This document shows, piece after piece, positions 1-8,432 of a DNA stretch of 38,475 bases (positions are counted from its first letter, which is position 1; every line of letters starts with the position of its first letter). Where the stretch lies: the NCBI GenBank assembly GCA_040081265.1, contig JBEBGV010000043.1:1-38475 (forward strand). Direction: 5' to 3'. The stretch is from JBEBGV01 sp040081265 (lineage in GTDB: Bacteria; Acidobacteriota; Vicinamibacteria; Vicinamibacterales; UBA2999). The notes under the pieces are model-generated. The model ran no database searches and had not been told where the DNA came from. It saw nothing but the letters and a program-made list of their open reading frames with translations. A program made the translations under genes and the position numbers.

Positions 1-1
1 C

Positions 2-73
2 TCATTCGGGAGGCCCTCCAGTAACAACGGGTTGGTGTGGTAACCCCCATTGTTTCCAGAGACTCCCGAATGA
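2..73. repeat. nested inverted-repeat element upstream of glgP
   Basis: An 11-bp perfect inverted repeat (2-12 with 63-73) encloses a second stem (23-27 with 50-54) and a third (29-33 with 42-46, loop 34-41). Read as RNA, this would be a long stem with an internal bulge and a hairpin tip. No T-run follows, so it is not a standard intrinsic terminator. It lies about 75 bp before the first possible start of glycogen phosphorylase. It could be a leader structure of that gene, the end of an upstream transcript, or a dispersed palindromic repeat. The rest of 74-148 shows nothing I can name. Confidence 0.4.
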
Positions 74-148
74 ACAACGTGTGTAGCATTCACAGCTAGG
101 TCCCCTCCTCGTCAGTTCCCGGACCAGCACTCTCTCCGGGCGGTCCGG

Positions 149-2635
149 GTGCCGATTACCGGCCTGTTCATGCCTCCATCCGCCAGAGCCGAATTTCACG
201 TTCCAACACCTCTTCGCACACGCGAGGGGCTTCGCGCCTCCATCTCGGCCCGCCTTGTCTATTCCATGGGCAAGGACCCGCTCACCGCCACGCAGCGCGA
301 CTGGTTCGAGGCCGCAGCGCTGGCCGTCCGGGACCGGCTGGTCGAACGATGGATGTCGACGATGCGGTCGTATTACGCGACCGATGCCAAGCGCGTCTAC
401 TACCTGTCGATGGAGTTCCTCACCGGGCGATTGTTCTCGAACAGCCTGATCAACCTCGGGCTCTACGAGCCGTGCAAGGAGGCGCTGTCGGACCTCGAGC
501 TGGTGATGGACGAACTCAAGGACATCGAGCCGGACGCCGCACTCGGTAACGGTGGGCTCGGTCGCCTGGCGGCGTGCATCCTCGATTCGATGGCGACGCT
601 GTCGGTGCCGGCGTACGGCTACGGCATCCGTTACGAGTACGGACTCTTCTTCCAGCGCATCGAAGACGGCAGGCAGGTCGAGCATCCGGACCCGTGGCTG
701 CGATTCGGCAATCCCTGGGAGATGCAGCGGCCCGAGATCTTCTTTCCGGTGAAATTCGGCGGGCGCGTCGTCCAGTTCGGCGACGAGCACGGCCGGCAGC
801 GCTTTGACTGGATCGAGGCCGAGGAAGTCATGGCCCTCGCCTCGGACACGCCGGTTCCCGGATACGGGACCGAGACGGTCAACAACATGCGGCTGTGGTC
901 GGCCAAGGCCTCGCGCGACTTCAACCTGCAGTACTTCAACGAAGGCAACTACATCAAGGCGGTGCAGGACAAGACGGCGTCGGAGATCCTCTCCAAGGTC
1001 CTCTATCCCGATGACACCACGAGCCAGGGACGGGAGTTGCGACTCCGTCAGCAATACTTCTTTGTCTCGGCCTCGCTGCAGGACATCATCCGCCGCTTCC
1101 GTTCGCAGCACGCCGACTGGTCGCTCCTGCCGGATCGCGTCGCGATCCAGCTCAACGACACGCATCCCTCGATCGCGATTCCCGAACTGATGCGCCTGCT
1201 GGTCGATCAATACGGGCTCGACTGGAAGGTCGCCTGGGACCTGACCCGACGCACGTTCGCCTATACCAACCACACGCTGATGCCCGAGGCGCTCGAGACG
1301 TGGCCGGTGGGGCTCTTCGAGCGGCTGCTGCCGCGTCACCTGCAGATCATCTACGAGATCAACCGGCGCTTCCTCGAGCAGGTCGCCCTGCGCGACCCGG
1401 GCAACCTCGAGCGCGTGCAGCGCATGTCGATCGTCGGCGAGAACGGGTCGCGCTACGTGCGCATGGCACACCTGGCCATGGTCGGCAGCCATCGCGTCAA
1501 CGGCGTCTCGGCGCTCCACACCGAGCTGATGCGCGAAACGATTTTTGCCGACTTCGCCTGGCTCTGGCCCGAACAGATCATCAGCATCACCAACGGCATC
1601 ACCCCGCGTCGCTGGCTGCGCCAGGCCAACCCCGGGCTGTCCAACCTCATCACCGAGCGCCTGGGACCAGAGTGGACGCGCGACCTGGCCCAGCTGCGGC
1701 GCCTGACACCCTGCGCCGACGACCCCTGTTTCCGGCAGGCATTCCGGAAGGTCAAGCTGGCCAACAAGACCCATCTGGCCGACATCATCTGGCAGCAGCT
1801 CGATGTCGCCGTGGATCCCGCTTCGATGTTCGACGTCCAGGTGAAGCGCATCCACGAGTACAAGCGTCAGCTCCTCAACCTGCTGCACGTCATCACTCGC
1901 TACAACCGGATCCGCGACGGACGCGGTGAGGGCCTGGTTCCGCGCACGGTGATCTTCAGCGGCAAAGCCGCTCCCGGCTACTGGATGGCCAAGCAGATCA
2001 TCCACTTGATCCACTCGGTCGCGCAGGTCATCAACCATGACCCCGCAGTGGGCGGGATGCTGAAGGTGGTGTTCATCCCCAACTACAGCGTGTCCAACGC
2101 CGAGCGGATCATCCCGGCCTGCGACCTGTCGGAGCAGATCTCCACGGCTGGCACCGAGGCGTCGGGCACCGGCAACATGAAACTGTCGCTCAACGGCGCG
2201 CTGACCATCGGCACGCTCGACGGCGCCAACGTCGAGATGCGTCGCGAAATCGGCAGCGAGCACTTCTTCATCTTCGGCATGACCACGGAAGAGGTTGCCG
2301 CGAGACGCGCCGGCTACAACCCGGGCGCCCTGCTCGACGGCCAGCCCGAGCTGGGCCGTGCGCTGGAGATGGTCGCCGACGGTGCCTTCTCACCGACCGA
2401 ACGGAACCGCTTCCGCGCCATCCGGGACGCGCTGATCTCAGGCGGTGACCCGTACTTCGTCGTCGCCGACTATGCGTCCTACGTCGAGTGCCAGGAGCGC
2501 GTAGACGCGCTCTACCGCATCCCGGACGACTGGGACCGTACCGCGGTGCTCAATGTCGCCGGCATGGGGGCGTTTTCGAGCGACCGTACCGTGGCCGACT
2601 ACGCACGCGACGTCTGGGGTGTCAGGGTTCCTTGA
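149..2635 (+). CDS. glgP: glycogen/alpha-glucan phosphorylase
   Basis: This PLP-dependent enzyme releases glucose-1-phosphate from the non-reducing ends of glycogen or maltodextrin in the cytoplasm. The family signature EASGTGNMKLSLNGALTIGT is present, with the PLP-binding Lys near residue 678. The sequence FDVQVKRIHEYKRQLLN lies near residues 560-577, and an N-terminal YYLSMEFLTGR segment matches the glycosyltransferase 35 family. At 828 residues it is full length (the family is usually 800-840). The start is uncertain: GTG at 149 gives the longest form, ATG at 170 gives 821 residues, and neither has a clear Shine-Dalgarno. No other glycogen gene is in the window, so it appears to be a stand-alone gene. 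A long open frame on the opposite strand is a codon-bias shadow. Confidence 0.97.
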   Translation: MPITGLFMPPSARAEFHVPTPLRTREGLRASISARLVYSMGKDPLTATQRDWFEAAALAVRDRLVERWMSTMRSYYATDAKRVYYLSMEFLTGRLFSNSLINLGLYEPCKEALSDLELVMDELKDIEPDAALGNGGLGRLAACILDSMATLSVPAYGYGIRYEYGLFFQRIEDGRQVEHPDPWLRFGNPWEMQRPEIFFPVKFGGRVVQFGDEHGRQRFDWIEAEEVMALASDTPVPGYGTETVNNMRLWSAKASRDFNLQYFNEGNYIKAVQDKTASEILSKVLYPDDTTSQGRELRLRQQYFFVSASLQDIIRRFRSQHADWSLLPDRVAIQLNDTHPSIAIPELMRLLVDQYGLDWKVAWDLTRRTFAYTNHTLMPEALETWPVGLFERLLPRHLQIIYEINRRFLEQVALRDPGNLERVQRMSIVGENGSRYVRMAHLAMVGSHRVNGVSALHTELMRETIFADFAWLWPEQIISITNGITPRRWLRQANPGLSNLITERLGPEWTRDLAQLRRLTPCADDPCFRQAFRKVKLANKTHLADIIWQQLDVAVDPASMFDVQVKRIHEYKRQLLNLLHVITRYNRIRDGRGEGLVPRTVIFSGKAAPGYWMAKQIIHLIHSVAQVINHDPAVGGMLKVVFIPNYSVSNAERIIPACDLSEQISTAGTEASGTGNMKLSLNGALTIGTLDGANVEMRREIGSEHFFIFGMTTEEVAARRAGYNPGALLDGQPELGRALEMVADGAFSPTERNRFRAIRDALISGGDPYFVVADYASYVECQERVDALYRIPDDWDRTAVLNVAGMGAFSSDRTVADYARDVWGVRVP

Positions 2636-2660
2636 CACCCTGCACGCCTGCAGGTACGTT
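2632..2660 (+). promoter_or_regulatory. possible sigma70-type promoter giving a leaderless mRNA
   Basis: A perfect TTGACA (2632-2637) lies 17 bp before TACGTT (2655-2660), which matches the -10 consensus at only three of six positions. The start codon at 2667 is where transcription would be expected to begin, so the message could be leaderless. The -35 overlaps the glgP stop codon. This was read by eye only. Confidence 0.35.
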
Positions 2661-2666
2661 CTTCCC

Positions 2667-3092
2667 ATGAAATTGCTCATCGCCGCCGTATTCGTGGCCA
2701 CCCTCGCCGCTGCCGCGGTCTACGCCCAGACCAACCCCATGCGGGCCGGACAGTGGGAAGTCGGGATGCAGATGCAGATGGCCGGCATGCAGATGCCGGA
2801 GTTCAAGACACAGCAGTGCATCACGCAGGAACAGCTCCAGAAGGATCCCGCATCGGGTCTGCCAACTGGGGCCCGGGACTCGAACCCCAGCGCCTGCAAG
2901 GTCTCCGACTACAAGCAGGTGGGCAACACCGTGTCGTGGAAGATGGCGTGCACGGGCCAGCAGCCCATGACCGGGGAAGGCGAGCTCGCCTTTGCCGGTG
3001 ATGCCTACACGGGCACCATCAAGATGAACATGGCGCAGGGCGCGATGGCCATGAAGATGTCCGGCAAGCGTCTCGGCGACTGCACCAAGTAG
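2667..3092 (+). CDS. secreted DUF3617-family protein
   Basis: This is a 141-residue protein with a signal peptide (MKLLIAAVFVATLAAAAVYA, cleavage expected before QTNPM). The mature part resembles the DUF3617 family: an N-terminal GQWEV motif, conserved cysteines in CITQEQ, SACKV, MACTG and GDCTK, and a predicted beta-rich body. It is rich in Met-Gln and Met-Lys pairs. The family is periplasmic or secreted and has no established role. The ATG at 2667 is chosen because it begins the signal peptide; the open frame extends upstream to 2553 but that part overlaps glgP. There is no clear Shine-Dalgarno, and a promoter-like pair ends 6 bp before the ATG. It converges tail to tail with the opgC-like gene. 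Confidence 0.85.
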   Translation: MKLLIAAVFVATLAAAAVYAQTNPMRAGQWEVGMQMQMAGMQMPEFKTQQCITQEQLQKDPASGLPTGARDSNPSACKVSDYKQVGNTVSWKMACTGQQPMTGEGELAFAGDAYTGTIKMNMAQGAMAMKMSGKRLGDCTK

Positions 3093-3093
3093 C

Positions 3094-4275
3094 TCAGACT
3101 GAGCTGCTCACGGCGGTCGGCGTGATCGCCCGCGGGATCACCGGCGTGTGGCTCCTCCGCGAGAGGAGCCACGCGATACCCACCATGATCGCGAAGCCGG
3201 CGAGGTTGACCGCCACCTGCACCGCCAGGCGCCCGCCGAACTCCACAAACGCCGCCCACCCCGCGATGGACAGCAGCACACCGACGCAGAACAGCGTCAG
3301 CGAGTGCTGGCCGCACAGGATCACCATGCGGCTGACTCGCCACTGCAGCACAGCACTCTCTGCCCTCAGGAAGTACGTCGCCACGTAGGCCAGCGCCAGC
3401 AGATCGGCGAGGCGCCACAGCGACAGATCGGCGCGGTCCATCACCGGAAACAACAGCACATGAAGCACCGGGGGAAGCGCCACGCTGCTCCCGTCATACG
3501 ACCACGCCCGCGCGCCGATCACGAAGGCGGCCACCGCGTAGGCCGCCGCCGCTGCGAGCAGGACCCGGTTGCGCGGGATGGCGGATCCTCCTTCACTGGC
3601 AACCGACCCGAGTGAGGCGCCGATCACGAACAGCAGCTGCCAGGCCAGCGGGTTGAACTGCCAGGTCGTGCCGTAGGGATTGTCGAGCCCTGGCCATTCC
3701 TGACAGGCGATCCAGACGAGGACCGACACGCCGAGCGCCATCCCCGCGTTGCGGCGAATCAGCCACAGGATCAACGGGAACGCCGCCAGCAGCACGATGT
3801 ACAGCGGGAGGATGTTCATGAACGTCGGCTGAAAGAGCAGGGCCAGCGCTTGCAGAAACGTCGGGCCGGGCTGCTCGAGCAGAGGGCCGATGTTCATGCC
3901 CTGCACGAACTGCGGATCGCCCATGACCCGCGTCAGCTGTGCGGCCAGGAGCGCTGCAGTGACAAGCAGCACGATATGGGCGAGATAGATCTGCGCCGCG
4001 CGACGCCAGACGCGGTGCGCGACCGCCCACAGCCCGTCGCGCGCCGCCCGAGACGAATAGACCATTCCGGCTGAGTACGCCGAGATGAAGACGAAGAGCT
4101 CCGAGGCGTCGCTGAAGCCCAGGTTGCGGACCGTGAAGTCCGTCAGGCGGTCGCCCGGCGTGTGGTCCACGAAAATGCACAGAAGGGCCAGACCTCGGAA
4201 AAGGTCCAGTCGAAGGTCTCGTTGATATGAACGCAGTCCCTTCAGGATACGCGACCTTTTTAGGTATTGCACCAA
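3094..4275 (-). CDS. opgC: OpgC-like membrane acyltransferase
   Basis: This polytopic protein of about 393 residues belongs to the OpgC/MdoC family. In enterobacteria OpgC transfers succinyl groups to osmoregulated periplasmic glucans. Diagnostic features are the N-terminal RDLRLDLFRGLALLCIFVDH, the following FVFISAYSAGMVY, and about ten hydrophobic segments. The start is unclear: the frame opens with TTG (4275) or GTG (4272), and no ATG precedes the conserved RDLRLDLFRG motif. A short ATG-started reading in another frame (from 4293) overlaps this 5' end. No opgG or opgH is nearby, so the acylated substrate here is unknown. The gene is divergent from the propeller kinase at 4320, leaving about 45 bp between them. 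Confidence 0.85.
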   Translation of the reverse strand: MVQYLKRSRILKGLRSYQRDLRLDLFRGLALLCIFVDHTPGDRLTDFTVRNLGFSDASELFVFISAYSAGMVYSSRAARDGLWAVAHRVWRRAAQIYLAHIVLLVTAALLAAQLTRVMGDPQFVQGMNIGPLLEQPGPTFLQALALLFQPTFMNILPLYIVLLAAFPLILWLIRRNAGMALGVSVLVWIACQEWPGLDNPYGTTWQFNPLAWQLLFVIGASLGSVASEGGSAIPRNRVLLAAAAAYAVAAFVIGARAWSYDGSSVALPPVLHVLLFPVMDRADLSLWRLADLLALAYVATYFLRAESAVLQWRVSRMVILCGQHSLTLFCVGVLLSIAGWAAFVEFGGRLAVQVAVNLAGFAIMVGIAWLLSRRSHTPVIPRAITPTAVSSSV

Positions 4276-4295
4276 GTCCGGCTGGACGATACATT
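4267..4295 (+). promoter_or_regulatory. weak candidate promoter for the propeller kinase
   Basis: TTGCAC (4267-4272), a 17-bp spacer and TACATT (4290-4295) lie about 25 bp before the ATG at 4320. Both boxes are imperfect. The position inside the short divergent gap is what makes it plausible. Confidence 0.3.
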
Positions 4296-4319
4296 CGCGC
4301 CAGACCTTTCTCTCGCACT

Positions 4320-7229
4320 ATGCAACCCATCTTCTTCTGCCTCATTCTGGCTATCCTGGCCCTGGCCCCCGCACGCGCAGGGGCCGCTGACTCCACCGAC
4401 GGTTCCCTCGACTACAGCGTGGCTGCCTGGGACCGCAATAGCGGCCTGCCCACGGGAGGCATCACCGCGCTCATGGCCGCCGCCGACGGCTCGATCTGGG
4501 TCGGCATGGACAGCGGGCTCTTCAGGTTCGATGGCCTCCGCTTCGTCAGGGTCGGTGACTCGCGATCGGTCACTCACCTGAAAGCGGCACGCGACGGGAG
4601 CATCTGGGTCGCGTTGGGCGACGGCAGTATCTCCCGCATCAAGGTCGGCCAGACGACGCGCTTCGACCAGTCGAACGGGCTGCCCGGCGTCCCCGCAACC
4701 GCCCTGTTCGAGGACACCGATGGCCTGATCTGGGTGGGCACACGTCGCGGGCTCTACGCGCTGACCGGAAACCGATGGGAACTCTCCACCGCACAAGGTC
4801 TGCCCGAGAGCCCCCGCGTCACGGGAGCCACCGTCGACCGGCAGGGCAACGTGCTCCTCTCGACCAACAACACGCTGTTCAGACGCGACCGGGGCACCAA
4901 CGCCTTCGTCCAGCTCGCCGCGTTCGATACTCCAGGCTCCGCCAACGGGATCTGCTCGGTGACCCCTGATCGGGTCTATGTCACCGACCCCAGCGCCGGA
5001 TTCGCGGTGGTGGGCAGAGCAGGAGGCCCCACCTCTCCGTCCCGCAGCGTCGGGCTGCGCATCCTGTGTGACAAGCGCGACAACGTCTGGATTGGCACCG
5101 GCGGTGGCGGGCTCTGGCGGATCCCACCGGTCACCAGTGCGTCATCAGGGCCACGGGTCATCACCGGGATGCTCGGCGAGATCGCTAACGCGCTCGCCGA
5201 GGACGATCGCGGCAACATCTGGGTCGGGACGCCGGCGGGGCTGACCCGCCTGACGCCCAACCCCATGGTCCGTCTCGCCGATCTCGGCGTATCAACCGCC
5301 ATCGAGGCCACCGAAGACGGACACCTGTGGGTGGGTTCGCTCGACGGACTGATCGAGCTCGTCGCCTCCGGATCGGGTGTGCGCGAGTATCAGCGCAGGC
5401 TACCGGGCCTGCGTATTCGCGCGCTTCACGCTGACCGCCGGGGCGCACTATGGATTGGTTCAGAACGCGGCATCGCCCGCCTCGACGTCGCGACTCGGAC
5501 GATCACCGAAGTGCCCACCGGCGACAGGCCCCTCCGACAGGTCGACTCGATTTCCTCCGGCATGAGCGGAGACATCTGGATCGCCGACGGCGATCAGGGC
5601 GTGCTGCGATGGAATGGCACACAGCTCACGCGCGTGCCCCTGCCCTTCGATCTCCGCGAGAACCAGGTAAACGTCGTCCACGTCGATCGTGCAGGGCGGG
5701 TATGGCTCGCGCTCGAACGCGGCGTCGCAGTCATTCAGGTGGACGGACGCGCCGATGTCTTTCTCGATGCCGGACGCGGGCATGCCGGACGCCGCTCCCG
5801 ATCAATCATGGAAGACTCCCGCGGCGTCATCTGGATCGGCGGCATCGACAGTCTGGCCTGGTTTTCCGGCGAACGGCATCACGTCGTCACCCAGGCCGAC
5901 GGCTTTCCGATCGACGTGGTGAAGGGCCTCGAGGAGGATGCGACGGGCGACCTCTGGATCGCTGCGGATGCGGCCATCGTGCACGTCTCGCGTGCGGAAT
6001 TCGACCGCGTCGAGAAGGGTGATCGCTCGACTGCGGTGCACTACTCGCAGTACGACCCGGTCGACGGCGCCGGTGTCCCTCGTCTGCTGGGCGACAGATC
6101 CGTGACCAAGGCGCCCAACGGCATGCTCTGGTTCATCACCGGCAACGGCATCACCGGTATCGACCCCCGGCTTCCCTCCTTCAACGATGCGACCGTTCCG
6201 CAGGCCAGCGTCGTGACCGCCCTTGCCGACGGCACGGCGCTCGACCTCGCCGCCGGGTCTCACTTTTCCTCGCGCACGCGCGCCGTCCAGATCGACTACT
6301 CCGCCCTCGACACCAGCTCGCCGCACCGGACCCGCTTCAGGTACCGACTGCGCGGGTTCGACGATAAGTGGCAGGATGCGGGCGCCCGGCTCACCGCGTT
6401 CTACACCAATCTCCCGCCGGGCCAGTACGACTTCGAGGTCACCGCCAGCAACCAGATCAACGTCTGGGGTGCGCCCACCGCCGCATGGCGCTTCTCGGTC
6501 GACCCCGTCTTCTACCAGACACGGTGGTTCCCGCTGGCGTGCGCAGGGCTGGTCGCGCTCGCCGGGTGGGGCATCTGGCGCCTGCGCCTCGCCCAGGTCC
6601 GCCAGCAGTTCAACATCGTCCTCGGCGAACGGGTGCGACTGAGCCGGGAGATCCACGACACGCTGCTCCAGAGTCTGGTGGGCGTCGCGGTCCAGTGCGA
6701 GGTGCTGGCGCGCGACGTCGAGAAGCATCCGGGCAATGCTCGGGAAACCCTGACCCGGCTGCGCCGGCAGGTCGAAGGACACATCCGCGAGTTCCGGCAA
6801 GCGGTGTCGGACCTGCGCGCCGAGCGTGATGACTTCATCTCGGCGCTGCGCACGGCTGGAGAGACGGCAGAGCGCACCGCGGGCGTCCAGTTCGACCTCG
6901 TCGTACGCGGACGCCCACGTCAGTCGCCAGAGGAGGTCGAACGGCAGCTCATCAAGATCGCCAGGGAGGCCGTCTCCAACGCCGCCCGCCATTCCCGCGC
7001 CAGGAGCATCTCGGTCGAAGTGGGCTATGACGAGTCGTCGCTCAGGCTTGCCGTCAGAGACGATGGGCTTGGCTTCGATCCCGATACATCTGTGAGTCTT
7101 GCCGAGGGTCATTGCGGACTGACCACCATGAGAGAGCGGGCGGCCGAAATCGGGGCGCGGCTGTCGATCTCATCGGCGTTCGGACAGGGAACGCAGGTTG
7201 AGGCCATCGTGCCGCTGAGTCCAGCGTGA
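4320..7229 (+). CDS. two-component propeller sensor histidine kinase
   Basis: This is a 969-residue membrane sensor. A signal peptide or anchor (MQPIFFCLILAILALAPARA) is followed by a long periplasmic region of regulator-propeller repeats of the type DGSIWVGxxxGL (about residues 38-610). A Y_Y_Y domain (about 656-724) and one transmembrane helix (about 736-755) come next. The cytoplasmic kinase is of the HisKA_3 type, with SREIHDTLLQSL and the phosphorylated His near residue 779. An HATPase domain carries AREAVSNAARHS and DDGLGFD. Its partner is the NarL-type regulator whose start overlaps this stop codon. The ATG at 4320 is chosen because it starts the signal peptide. In Bacteroidetes similar sensors often respond to polysaccharides; the ligand here is unknown. 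Confidence 0.93.
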   Translation: MQPIFFCLILAILALAPARAGAADSTDGSLDYSVAAWDRNSGLPTGGITALMAAADGSIWVGMDSGLFRFDGLRFVRVGDSRSVTHLKAARDGSIWVALGDGSISRIKVGQTTRFDQSNGLPGVPATALFEDTDGLIWVGTRRGLYALTGNRWELSTAQGLPESPRVTGATVDRQGNVLLSTNNTLFRRDRGTNAFVQLAAFDTPGSANGICSVTPDRVYVTDPSAGFAVVGRAGGPTSPSRSVGLRILCDKRDNVWIGTGGGGLWRIPPVTSASSGPRVITGMLGEIANALAEDDRGNIWVGTPAGLTRLTPNPMVRLADLGVSTAIEATEDGHLWVGSLDGLIELVASGSGVREYQRRLPGLRIRALHADRRGALWIGSERGIARLDVATRTITEVPTGDRPLRQVDSISSGMSGDIWIADGDQGVLRWNGTQLTRVPLPFDLRENQVNVVHVDRAGRVWLALERGVAVIQVDGRADVFLDAGRGHAGRRSRSIMEDSRGVIWIGGIDSLAWFSGERHHVVTQADGFPIDVVKGLEEDATGDLWIAADAAIVHVSRAEFDRVEKGDRSTAVHYSQYDPVDGAGVPRLLGDRSVTKAPNGMLWFITGNGITGIDPRLPSFNDATVPQASVVTALADGTALDLAAGSHFSSRTRAVQIDYSALDTSSPHRTRFRYRLRGFDDKWQDAGARLTAFYTNLPPGQYDFEVTASNQINVWGAPTAAWRFSVDPVFYQTRWFPLACAGLVALAGWGIWRLRLAQVRQQFNIVLGERVRLSREIHDTLLQSLVGVAVQCEVLARDVEKHPGNARETLTRLRRQVEGHIREFRQAVSDLRAERDDFISALRTAGETAERTAGVQFDLVVRGRPRQSPEEVERQLIKIAREAVSNAARHSRARSISVEVGYDESSLRLAVRDDGLGFDPDTSVSLAEGHCGLTTMRERAAEIGARLSISSAFGQGTQVEAIVPLSPA

Positions 7230-7870
7230 CGGGTGAGCCGGTGACTCCCCGCATCCGCATCCTCTGCACCGACGATCACCGGATCGTTCGCGAAGGCATC
7301 AAGCTGATCATCAGTCAGGAGCCCGACATGGAAGTCGTGGCCCTGGCCGCCTCACGCCAGGAAGCCGTTGACCTCTACACGCAGCATCGCCCTGACATCA
7401 CGGTGATGGACCTCATGCTCGGGCAGGACAGCGGTGTTGACGCCATCCGCAGTATCCGGGGCATTGACGCCAACGCGCGCATCATCGTCCTGACGATGTA
7501 CCAGGGCGAGGAGGACGTGTTTCGCGCTTTCGAGGCCGGCGCCATCACCTACCTGCTGAAGGACCAGCTCACCGACGACCTCATCCGCACGATTCGTGAC
7601 GTGCATGCCGGACTCCCGTCGCGGCTCTCTCCCCAGGTGGAAGCACGACTCGCCGAGCGCGCCAGCCGGCATTCGCTGACGCCGCGCGAGCTGCAGGTGC
7701 TCGGGCTGATGTCAAAGGGAATGCGCAACAGGGACATTGCGGCAGCGATTGGGGTCACCGAGGTCACCGCACAGGTGCACGTCAAGAACATCCTCCACAA
7801 ACTCGAGGTGAACGACCGCACCTCGGCCGTGCACGTCGGCATTCTTCGCGGGCTGATCCACATCAGCTGA
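7226..7870 (+). CDS. NarL/FixJ-type response regulator
   Basis: This is a 214-residue cytoplasmic regulator. The receiver domain has the acidic pair DDH near residues 16-17, the phospho-acceptor in VMDLML (Asp62), and the conserved Lys in YLLKDQL. A LuxR-type helix-turn-helix occupies about residues 150-214 (LTPRELQVLGLMSKGMRNRDIA). The GTG start at 7226 overlaps the kinase stop (GTGA). A second in-frame GTG at 7241 gives a shorter N-terminus just before RIRILCTDDH and is equally possible. Gene order and the HisKA_3/NarL pairing rule make it the cognate regulator of the propeller kinase. Target genes cannot be read from the sequence. Confidence 0.95.
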   Translation: MTGEPVTPRIRILCTDDHRIVREGIKLIISQEPDMEVVALAASRQEAVDLYTQHRPDITVMDLMLGQDSGVDAIRSIRGIDANARIIVLTMYQGEEDVFRAFEAGAITYLLKDQLTDDLIRTIRDVHAGLPSRLSPQVEARLAERASRHSLTPRELQVLGLMSKGMRNRDIAAAIGVTEVTAQVHVKNILHKLEVNDRTSAVHVGILRGLIHIS

Positions 7871-7895
7871 GTCGCGACAGGCGCGCCCATCAGGC

Positions 7896-8432
7896 ATGGC
7901 ACTCTTGATCAGGCTGGCGCAGGCCAGCGACCTGCCGGCCATCAACGAGATCTACAACCACTACGTCGTCGAGTCGACGTGCACCTATCAGGAAACGCCG
8001 GAGCCCGCCGAGGGCCGACTGGCCTGGTTCGAACGCCATGGCGCTCGTCACCCAGTCATCGTTGCCGAACGCAACGGTATGGTCGCAGGATGGGGCTCTC
8101 TCTCCCCGTTCCACGCTCGTTCTGCGTACCGGTTTACGGTCGAGAACTCCGTCTACGTCCACCATGCACAACATCGGCAAGGTATCGGCGACGCGCTGCT
8201 TGGGGATCTCGTCACCCGGGCGAGCACATTGGGCCATCGGTCCATCATTGCCGGGATCGATTCAGACCAGCCGGCAAGCATCGCCATCCATGCCAGGCAC
8301 GGCTTCATCAAGGTTGGGCACCTGCAACGCGTCGGATACAAGTTCGATCGATGGTTGGACGTGATTTACATGCAACTCACCATCGCCTCCCTGGACGAAG
8401 GGAGTAACATCCCGCCCCGGGAGTTGAGATGA
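7896..8432 (+). CDS. GNAT acetyltransferase, phosphinothricin N-acetyltransferase-like
   Basis: This 178-residue protein has the full GNAT fold pattern of the Pat/Bar/YncA subgroup: the N-terminal IRLAQASDLPAINEIYNHYV, the central AGWGSLSPFHARSAY and ENSVYVHHAQHRQGIG with the acetyl-CoA pyrophosphate loop, and NxPSIxxHxxxGF-like DQPASIAIHARHGFIKVGHL. Family members acetylate phosphinothricin, methionine sulfone or similar amino compounds; the substrate here is not determined. It lies 25 bp after the NarL-type regulator. Its stop overlaps the next start by 4 bp (ATGA), so translation of the lipoprotein gene is probably coupled to it. Confidence 0.9.
   Translation: MALLIRLAQASDLPAINEIYNHYVVESTCTYQETPEPAEGRLAWFERHGARHPVIVAERNGMVAGWGSLSPFHARSAYRFTVENSVYVHHAQHRQGIGDALLGDLVTRASTLGHRSIIAGIDSDQPASIAIHARHGFIKVGHLQRVGYKFDRWLDVIYMQLTIASLDEGSNIPPRELR

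Noticed and set aside
2..2263. Open frame of 753 codons opposite glycogen phosphorylase
   Set aside because: It lies exactly antisense to a well-conserved gene and has an Arg/Asp/His/Val-rich composition typical of GC-rich codon shadows, with no recognisable motif.
3593..4396. ATG-started frame overlapping the 5' end of the OpgC-like gene, suggesting a frameshift
   Set aside because: Only the first part is outside the OpgC frame and it holds no family motif; OpgC motifs run unbroken in the annotated frame, so a frameshift is not needed.
5802..7112. Open frame of 436 codons opposite the propeller kinase
   Set aside because: It is antisense to the kinase's Y_Y_Y and catalytic domains and shows no motif of its own.
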